Shown one piece after another: positions 58,949-64,000 of a DNA stretch of 64,000 nucleotides. Numbering within the stretch: the stretch's first letter is position 1; every line of letters begins with the position of its first letter. The translations under genes were made by a program, and so were the position numbers. The notes under the pieces are model-generated. The model saw nothing but the letters and a program-made list of their open reading frames with translations, ran no database searches and was not told where the DNA came from. Location: positions 1-64,000 of the forward strand of contig CAJKLD010000010.1 in NCBI GenBank assembly GCA_905200645.1, given 5' to 3'. The DNA comes from an uncultured Phascolarctobacterium sp. Lineage in GTDB: Bacteria > Bacillota > Negativicutes > Acidaminococcales > Acidaminococcaceae.

Positions 58949-59524
58949 ATGCAATTCCCTATCGTTTTGGGCGTTAGCGCCCGTCATGCCCATTTGTGCC
59001 GTGAGCACATGGATATTCTTTTTGGTAAAGGCAGCGAGCTGCATCCCAAAAAACCTATCGGCCAGCCCGGACAATATGCTTCTGAAGAACAAATTATGAT
59101 GGTAACTCCCAAGGATTCCATGAAGCTGCGCATTATCGGCCCGCTGCGTCCGGAAACGCAAATCGAGCTTTCTTTAACTGACGCACGCAAGGTTGGGCTG
59201 AATGCGCCTATCCGTAATAGCGGCGATATTGCCGGTTCTGCCGGAGCTAAGCTGATTGGTCCATGCGGTGAAGTAGAAATTACAGAGGGTATTATTATTG
59301 CTGCCCGTCACGTACATCTTTATCCCGAAACTGCTGAAAAATATGGTTTAAAAGATGGCGATATTGTTGATATTCAAACCGAAGGCGAACGCAGCCTTAC
59401 CTTGCACAACGTTTTGGTGCGCGCCGGTGTAAAGCATGCCGATGAAGTACACATTGATACTGATGAAGCCAATGCCTGCAACTTAGACAGCGGTGTAATG
59501 GTAAATATTGTTTACAATAAATAG
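58949..59524 (+). CDS. pduL: PduL-type phosphate propanoyl/acetyltransferase
   Basis: 191-aa phosphotransacylase unrelated to Pta. Two beta-barrel halves, each with zinc-binding His: SARHAHLCREH near residue 12 and AARHVHLYPETAEKYG near 125. The N-terminal part (PIVLGVSARHAHL) has no microcompartment-targeting extension, and no shell genes are near, so it is a soluble enzyme making acyl phosphate from acyl-CoA in fermentation, probably with an acetate or propionate kinase elsewhere. The ATG at 58949 has AGGTGA upstream. Confidence 0.92.
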   Translation: MQFPIVLGVSARHAHLCREHMDILFGKGSELHPKKPIGQPGQYASEEQIMMVTPKDSMKLRIIGPLRPETQIELSLTDARKVGLNAPIRNSGDIAGSAGAKLIGPCGEVEITEGIIIAARHVHLYPETAEKYGLKDGDIVDIQTEGERSLTLHNVLVRAGVKHADEVHIDTDEANACNLDSGVMVNIVYNK

Positions 59525-59553
59525 CTTGAAACCGGAGCAGAGGAGGTGCAGCT

Positions 59554-61089
59554 ATGAAAAAAGGTTTTGCTTTAACCGCTTTATGTATGTTAGTTGCAGG
59601 ACAAGCATGGGCTTACGAAAATTTGCAGGCTGGTTATAGCGTGCAGGATAAAGAACCGTTCTACAAAATGGCCAGCAGCAAAATATACGCTTATTCCAGC
59701 TTTAGCGCTAATTCCTTAGATAAATTGGAAAAAATGCAGCGCGGCAGCGTAAATATAGTAAATTATTATACTGCTGACGAAATGGCACAGATTTTAGGCG
59801 AAGAATTCAGCACAGCTTATTTTGACCGGCAATATGAGCAAATCGCCGTACTGCAGCGCTCCGAGCTCGATATTCGCACCGTTCCGTGCCCGTTACTGGA
59901 TATGGAACGCTATGCTGAAAAAGATACGGGGAAGAATATTATTTTACAGCAGTATTTTCAGGAGCAGTTTCAAAAGCTGAAGCCGATAATTGGCATTACT
60001 ACAGTTAACGGCAGTCGCGCTATAAAAATATCCTATTTATATAAGCAGATGAAAAGCTTGATTGCCGTTGATACAACGCTGCTTTCGGCTAACGACCGTC
60101 TTTATATGCTGACAACGGTTACGGCGGACGATAAAGTTTTTGCTGCGCAAAATTCCGAAGCTGCAACTCCTGACGAAGAAGTATCTAAATCCGGCGATAT
60201 TCATAAAAGAATGGGCGAAGCTTTTAAGCAGTCTATGAAAACAGAAAACGTTGAGCCTTCCGATGTCGATGTCAAGGTTATCAAGGCTATTGCTAAAGAG
60301 CACAAGCGTTTTACCAAGGGATTTAAAGCTTTGACGCCGCAAGGTTCGGCGAAGCACGTTGTTTTGACTGACAGTGTTGCACAAAAAAATATAACTCTGC
60401 CGCAGGATTGGTTCTACGCACAAGTTCAGATTAGAGAAAAAGAAGGTGCCGGGACTTTTACCACGGCGGCGTCCTTGCCGACAATGCAAAAAATTGCTAA
60501 AGAGCTTGATTATGTAGGAATCTACGGCTTGTTAGACGCAAATGCTGTTCTTCATCCTAATAAGCCAGTGGAGCCCGCAGAGCCAACCGAGATTAGCGAC
60601 GATGCTGATGTGTACGTAGATGATTCTGTAGCGGCAAATCAGCAGCAGCCAGCTAGTGCGGAAATGTCGGAAGCAGCCAAAGCTAAAGTTTTAGCAGAAA
60701 CGCGCAAAGCGTTAAGCAATTTTGACGCTATGCTGTTTACGTGCAGCTTTAAGATTAAAGACAAGGATTTTCAGGAATTTATAGCACTGCCGCGCACGCA
60801 GTCACTGGAAACAGAAATCTTTTTACAAGGTGCCTTAGAAAGACTTAAACGTGGCAGCGACGAGTATTTTGCTTTAGATGATTATGCTTTTGATATCAAT
60901 TATACGCAAGACAAAGCGCTAGTTGATATTAACACTAAAATCAGCGTGCTCAAAGAGTTTAAGTTTACTAATTTGCTGCGTTTAGCGGCATTTGCCGATA
61001 ACAGCGCCAGCGCATTATTTTATCTGCACAAAAGCGAGCTGCCAGCCGACGAGCAAATTATGCAAGGCATTGATGAGTGGCAGTTTTAG
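59554..61089 (+). CDS. large exported protein, unknown function
   Basis: 511 aa. AGGAGGTG 8 nt upstream fixes the ATG. Signal peptide 1-20 (AWA/YEN). A Lys/Ala-rich mature region of about 320 residues, an acidic proline/glutamate linker (about residues 345-372, PVEPAEPTEISDDADVYVDD), and a C-terminal helical part. No domain recognised. 29 nt after pduL, probably same transcript, but a link in function is not evident. Confidence 0.78.
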   Translation: MKKGFALTALCMLVAGQAWAYENLQAGYSVQDKEPFYKMASSKIYAYSSFSANSLDKLEKMQRGSVNIVNYYTADEMAQILGEEFSTAYFDRQYEQIAVLQRSELDIRTVPCPLLDMERYAEKDTGKNIILQQYFQEQFQKLKPIIGITTVNGSRAIKISYLYKQMKSLIAVDTTLLSANDRLYMLTTVTADDKVFAAQNSEAATPDEEVSKSGDIHKRMGEAFKQSMKTENVEPSDVDVKVIKAIAKEHKRFTKGFKALTPQGSAKHVVLTDSVAQKNITLPQDWFYAQVQIREKEGAGTFTTAASLPTMQKIAKELDYVGIYGLLDANAVLHPNKPVEPAEPTEISDDADVYVDDSVAANQQQPASAEMSEAAKAKVLAETRKALSNFDAMLFTCSFKIKDKDFQEFIALPRTQSLETEIFLQGALERLKRGSDEYFALDDYAFDINYTQDKALVDINTKISVLKEFKFTNLLRLAAFADNSASALFYLHKSELPADEQIMQGIDEWQF

Positions 61090-61136
61090 TCATTTATAAA
61101 AACATTATATTATAGTAGTACCATATTTTTACCAAG

Positions 61137-61180
61137 AAAAGCCTGCAAACTAGTTGTTAAAACGGTGAGCAGGCTTTTTG
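61137..61180 (+). terminator. terminator of pduL and the exported protein
   Basis: AAAAGCCTGC (61137-61146) pairs with GCAGGCTTTT (61169-61178) over a 22-nt loop, followed by TG. Confidence 0.75.
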
Positions 61181-61241
61181 GTATGTATGTTTGCAATGTG
61201 TTATACTAATAAAAAATACGTGTATACAATTACCCCGCCTA

Positions 61242-61270
61242 TTGTCTGAATATTATATTTGTGCTACAAT
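61242..61270 (+). promoter_or_regulatory. promoter of the AGCS symporter
   Basis: TTGTCT (61242-61247), 17-bp spacer ending in TGC, TACAAT (61265-61270). Confidence 0.65.
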
Positions 61271-61342
61271 ATTGCTCGTAGTCTCTTAGGAGTAGAGAGA
61301 ACAAATAATATTCTGCTAGGAATTTGAGGGGGAATTACACAC

Positions 61343-62734
61343 ATGTTAGATTTTTTGAATGCTTTTGACGCTTTAGTTTGGGGTCCGCCCTTGATGATTT
61401 TATTGATCGGTACAGGCATCATGCTGACCATCCGCTTGGGCCTTTTGCAGGTTATGAAGCTGCCCAAGGCTTTACAGCTGATTTTTTCTGCTCGTAGCAA
61501 TGGTAGTGGGGACGTAAGCAGCTTCCAAGCATTATGTACCGCATTGGCAGCGACGGTTGGTACTGGCAACATTGTCGGTGTTGCGACGGCAGTAAAAGCA
61601 GGCGGTCCCGGTGCCTTGTTTTGGATGTGGATTGCAGCCTTCTTTGGCATGGCAACCAAATATGCGGAAGGTGTGTTGGCCGTAAAATATCGTAAGGTTG
61701 ATGCTAACGGCAACATCTCCGGTGGCCCTATGTACTATATTGAGCAGGGCTTGGGCCTCAAGTTTAAGCCCTTGGCTGTGATGTTTGCCATCTTCGGTGT
61801 AATGACTGCTGCCTTAGGCAGTGGTACCTTTACTCAAGTTAACGCTATTACTTCTATTGTAAATGTATCATTTGATGTGCCTGTGATTTATTCAGCTGCT
61901 GTGCTGACATTTTTGGTTGCGGTAATTACTATTGGTGGTCTGCAATCCATCGCCAAGGTTGCCAGCAAAATCGTGCCTTTTATGGCCGTTGTTTATATCA
62001 TTAGCGCCATCTCCGTACTGGTTTATTACGCTGATGTGCTGCCCGCAGCCATCAAGCTTGTCATCGACAGCGCTTTTACAACAACTGCTGCTCAAGGTGG
62101 CTTCTTGGGCGCTACTGTTATGATTGCTATGCGTAGTGGTGTAGCACGTGGTATTTATTCCAACGAAGCTGGCTTAGGCTCCGCACCCATTGTAGCAGCA
62201 GCAGCCAAGACTAAATGGCCGGCAGAGCAGGGCCTTGTTTCCATGACCGGTACCTTTATCGATACCATCATCATCTGCACCATGACTGGCCTGACCTTGA
62301 TTGTCAGCGGTGTTTGGTGTGGCGATGTGAATGGCGCGGCTATGACTGAAGCTGCCTTTGCTAGCGCATTTCCGAGCTTGGCTAAATACATGCTGACCTT
62401 TGGCTTGGTGCTGTTCGCCTTCAGTACCATCATTGGCTGGAGCTACTATGGCGAGCGCTGCTGTGAGTATCTCTTTGGCGTCAAGGGTATCATGCCTTAC
62501 CGCATTATTTACATTATATTGGTAGGCTTGGGCGTGTTCCTGAAGCTAGAAACCATTTGGGTCATTGCGGATATAGTTAATGGTCTTATGGCCATTCCGA
62601 ACTTGATCGCTTTGATTGGCTTGAGCGGTGTGGTTGTAGCTGAAACGAAGCTGTACTTTGAGCATTGGGACAGAGTCCATGAAAGAAGAAAAAGCATCAA
62701 TAATGCTGGCGCTGATTCTGAGCTGACCGCGTAA
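61343..62734 (+). CDS. sodium:alanine/glycine symporter, AGCS family
   Basis: 463 aa, about 11 membrane segments. The AGCS signature FQALCTALAATVGTGNIVGVA lies near residue 55, with GPGALFWMWIAAFFGMATKYAEG, GGPMYYIEQGL, GVARGIYSNEAGLGSAP and FAFSTIIGWSYYGERC. Imports alanine, glycine or glutamine with Na+. GAGGGGGA upstream of the ATG. Substrate not resolved by sequence. Confidence 0.94.
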   Translation: MLDFLNAFDALVWGPPLMILLIGTGIMLTIRLGLLQVMKLPKALQLIFSARSNGSGDVSSFQALCTALAATVGTGNIVGVATAVKAGGPGALFWMWIAAFFGMATKYAEGVLAVKYRKVDANGNISGGPMYYIEQGLGLKFKPLAVMFAIFGVMTAALGSGTFTQVNAITSIVNVSFDVPVIYSAAVLTFLVAVITIGGLQSIAKVASKIVPFMAVVYIISAISVLVYYADVLPAAIKLVIDSAFTTTAAQGGFLGATVMIAMRSGVARGIYSNEAGLGSAPIVAAAAKTKWPAEQGLVSMTGTFIDTIIICTMTGLTLIVSGVWCGDVNGAAMTEAAFASAFPSLAKYMLTFGLVLFAFSTIIGWSYYGERCCEYLFGVKGIMPYRIIYIILVGLGVFLKLETIWVIADIVNGLMAIPNLIALIGLSGVVVAETKLYFEHWDRVHERRKSINNAGADSELTA

Positions 62735-62766
62735 AAAGTATCTACATAATTACAGAATTTCATAAG

Positions 62767-62805
62767 GCCTGCTGACTAAAGAAAAATTAGTTAGCAGGCT
62801 TTTTA
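62767..62805 (+). terminator. terminator of the AGCS symporter
   Basis: GCCTGCTGACTAA (62767-62779) pairs with TTAGTTAGCAGGC (62787-62799, one mismatch), followed by TTTTT. Confidence 0.82.
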
Positions 62806-62868
62806 TTTATCATGGCTTGATTATACCATTTTAGAACGATAGAGAGGTCGCCTGTAAAGCGACAAATA

Positions 62869-62941
62869 AAAAAGCTGATGAATTCTATATTAGGTCACTC
62901 AGGCGCCAATCGCCCATGGACCTAGCTTTCATCAGCTTTTT
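62869..62941. ncRNA. nested hairpin, possible structured RNA or repeat
   Basis: Three concentric stems: a perfect 14-bp outer stem (62869-62882 with 62928-62941), TAGGTC/GACCTA (62891-62896 with 62919-62924) and GGCG/CGCC (62902-62905 with 62911-62914). Terminal T-run on either strand. Could be a terminator with a long loop, a small RNA, or a dispersed repeat; strand and function are unknown. Confidence 0.4.
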
Positions 62942-63043
62942 CGTTATTCAGTTTACCATAATAGGGGAGAACTATCATGGAAAAAAGTTGCAAACCTCAA
63001 TACTCAACAAAAATCTTAAATAAACTGCTTTGCTCAAGAATTT

Positions 63044-63559
63044 TCATTCTTCAATAAAGAACTCCCAAGCACATCCATCTGGGCTCTCAGTGCAGTCGGG
63101 GTAACAGCTTATACAGCGACATTTTATGCGATTATCTATAGTAGCTGCAAATCCGGTATATTCTAAGATACCAACAGATTTACAGGGGTGGTAAGGAAGT
63201 CCCTTCCGACTACGTGCCGTCTGAACTCTGCAATCACGGTTACGATAAATCAGTTTATTGCCTTCACGAGTGCATTCATGCTTATTGAGATTGCCATAAA
63301 AGCGATAATGTAGAGCCCGTTCCAGACCCTCCAAGCCAGGATTTTCAGGAAGATGCAAAAACTCCTTAATACGCATAGCTTCAATAACAGTAAACCGTTT
63401 CCATGCTTCTTCGTCATGAAAAACAGCTTCATCCATACCATGTTTGCGTTCTATAGATTGAAACCATACGCCATCATGAGCTAACCAATTCTTGGAATAA
63501 ATCTCTATCAAATCCATTAATTGTTCTTTACTTAGTTTAGCTAGGTGTTCGTTTCTCAT
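63044..63559 (-). CDS. DUF6125-like cytosolic protein
   Basis: 171 aa. Begins LSKEQLMDLIEIYSKNWLAHDGVWFQSIE and carries DEAVFHDEEAWKRFTVIEAMRIKEFL, LEGLERALHYRFY, DCRVQTARSRKGLPYHPCKSVG and a Cys-rich tail (RCISCYPDC). These match the DUF6125 family as I recall it; function unknown, though the Cys/His pattern may bind a metal. The start at 63559 (AAGGA about 9 nt upstream) is chosen over 63577. Confidence 0.82.
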   Translation of the reverse strand: MRNEHLAKLSKEQLMDLIEIYSKNWLAHDGVWFQSIERKHGMDEAVFHDEEAWKRFTVIEAMRIKEFLHLPENPGLEGLERALHYRFYGNLNKHECTREGNKLIYRNRDCRVQTARSRKGLPYHPCKSVGILEYTGFAATIDNRIKCRCISCYPDCTESPDGCAWEFFIEE

Positions 63560-63586
63560 AAAAACATTCCTTCCCATATATACTTC

Positions 63587-64000
63587 CTATTTTGCCAACT
63601 CTAAAAGCGTATCTCCAGCAACACGATATACAGTCCAATCACTCATCGGTTCAGCTCCTAGAGACATATAAAAGTTAATACTTGGCTTATTCCAGTCTAG
63701 GCACCACCACTCTAGACGGCCACAACCCCTTTCAACAGCGATGGATGCCAGCTTTTTTAGAATTGCTTTTCCATATCCCTTTCCTCTGTATCCAGGTTGA
63801 ACATACAAATCCTACAGATATATACCTGCACGGCCGAGGAAGGTTGAAAAGTTATGGAAGAATAGAGCAAAACCAATTTCTTTGCCATTTTCCATAGCAA
63901 ATATAACTTCTGCCTTTTGTTTGTCAAAAATCCACTCTTCTAAGATAGCTTCATCAGCAACTACTTCATCTAGCATTTTTTCATAGTCAGCCAACTCTTT
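63587..64000 (-). pseudogene. GNAT acetyltransferase interrupted by TAG, 5' end outside window
   Basis: Minus-strand GNAT protein. The frame reads KELADYEKMLDEVVADEA from the window edge, then FLGRAGIYL, a TAG at 63811-63809, and continues in the same frame DLYVQPGYRGKGYGKAILKKLA (acetyl-CoA-binding motif) to FYMSLGAEPMSDW and LLELAK. In homologues a Glu sits at this point (YLEDLYV), so one GAG-to-TAG change disables the gene. The start lies beyond 64000. Confidence 0.8.

Larger units (their letters stand above)
62735..63043. other. intergenic region with terminator and a nested hairpin
   Basis: 309 nt. Contains the symporter terminator (62767-62805), a small hairpin GTCGC/GCGAC (62848-62864), the large nested hairpin (62869-62941) and a 26-codon frame starting at 62977 after GGGGAGA that I judge too weak to call. 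Confidence 0.5.

Noticed and set aside
62977..63057. 26-codon frame (MEKSCKPQYSTK...) with GGGGAGA upstream
   Set aside because: A plausible RBS, but it is very short, has no conserved feature and runs into the DUF6125 gene end on the other strand; evidence is insufficient.
1..64000. CRISPR array, prophage, integrative element or rRNA operon
   Set aside because: No spaced direct repeats, integrase, phage structural genes or rRNA sequence were seen; the only mobile-element trace is the truncated IS3 orfA.

Overview
The window reads as a chromosomal segment of a low-to-moderate GC, anaerobic member of the Firmicutes that probably has an outer membrane, most likely a Negativicute (Phascolarctobacterium/Acidaminococcus-like). 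This is inferred from three things. The SMC/SRP/ribosome block has Firmicutes gene order. The anaerobic redox and fermentation genes (NfnAB-type flavoprotein pair, PduL-type phosphotransacylase) fit an obligate anaerobe. A fragment that looks like an outer-membrane beta-barrel, together with PE synthesis genes, suggests a diderm. No 16S rRNA or complete marker comparison was possible, so the genus is a guess.

Layout. 1-7000: potassium uptake operon trkA-trkH-trkH, then a LarA-type 2-hydroxyacid racemase homologue with an L-2-hydroxyacid dehydrogenase. 7000-9630: a small XRE regulator, two gene fragments joined by an apparent deletion, and an exported TM1410/PelA-like glycoside hydrolase, together looking like the remains of a surface-polysaccharide locus. 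9680-14400: panF/yhdT on the minus strand, divergent from a small membrane protein, a HAD phosphatase, a radical SAM protein and a DNA-deoxyinosine-type glycosylase. 14490-28560: a housekeeping block, smc-ftsY, ylxM-ffh-rpsP-khpA-ylqD-rimM-trmD-RNA methyltransferase, rplS, lepB-rbgA, rnhB-yraN-comM. 28680-34020: pheB-hom-thrB (threonine branch), tRNA-Pro(GGG), a CxxC protein and prfC.

34000-39940: a CitA/DcuS-type two-component system, then envelope genes (WecG/TagA-type glycosyltransferase, psd-pssA, a processive-type membrane glycosyltransferase). 40099-45860: a compact operon for recycling the by-products of SAM metabolism: HAD phosphatase, mtnP, mtnA, ahcY, a class II aldolase and an MTA/SAH deaminase. 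The gene content fits an MTA-to-DHAP ('DHAP shunt') type route rather than the complete aerobic methionine salvage cycle. It is followed by the NfnAB/SudBA-type pair (45885-48100). 48480-54360: six consecutive exported or lipid-anchored proteins of unknown function, three ending in an SH3b-like domain, followed by a truncated IS3-family orfA.

54670-58760 (minus strand): a tlpA/NapH-like ferredoxin operon led by a 43-aa CLECIGIG protein not usually called by gene finders, then cstA and an unknown gene; the first two transcription units end in near-copies of one terminator. 58949-62734: pduL, a secreted unknown protein and an AGCS sodium:amino-acid symporter. The right edge carries a nested hairpin with no assigned role, a DUF6125-type protein and a GNAT acetyltransferase interrupted by one in-frame TAG.

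I saw no CRISPR array, prophage, integrase or rRNA. The best candidates for something undescribed are the six-gene exported-protein cluster, the SAM by-product operon, the CD1871A/NapH/TlpA operon, and several terminator/promoter overlaps and palindromic leaders.
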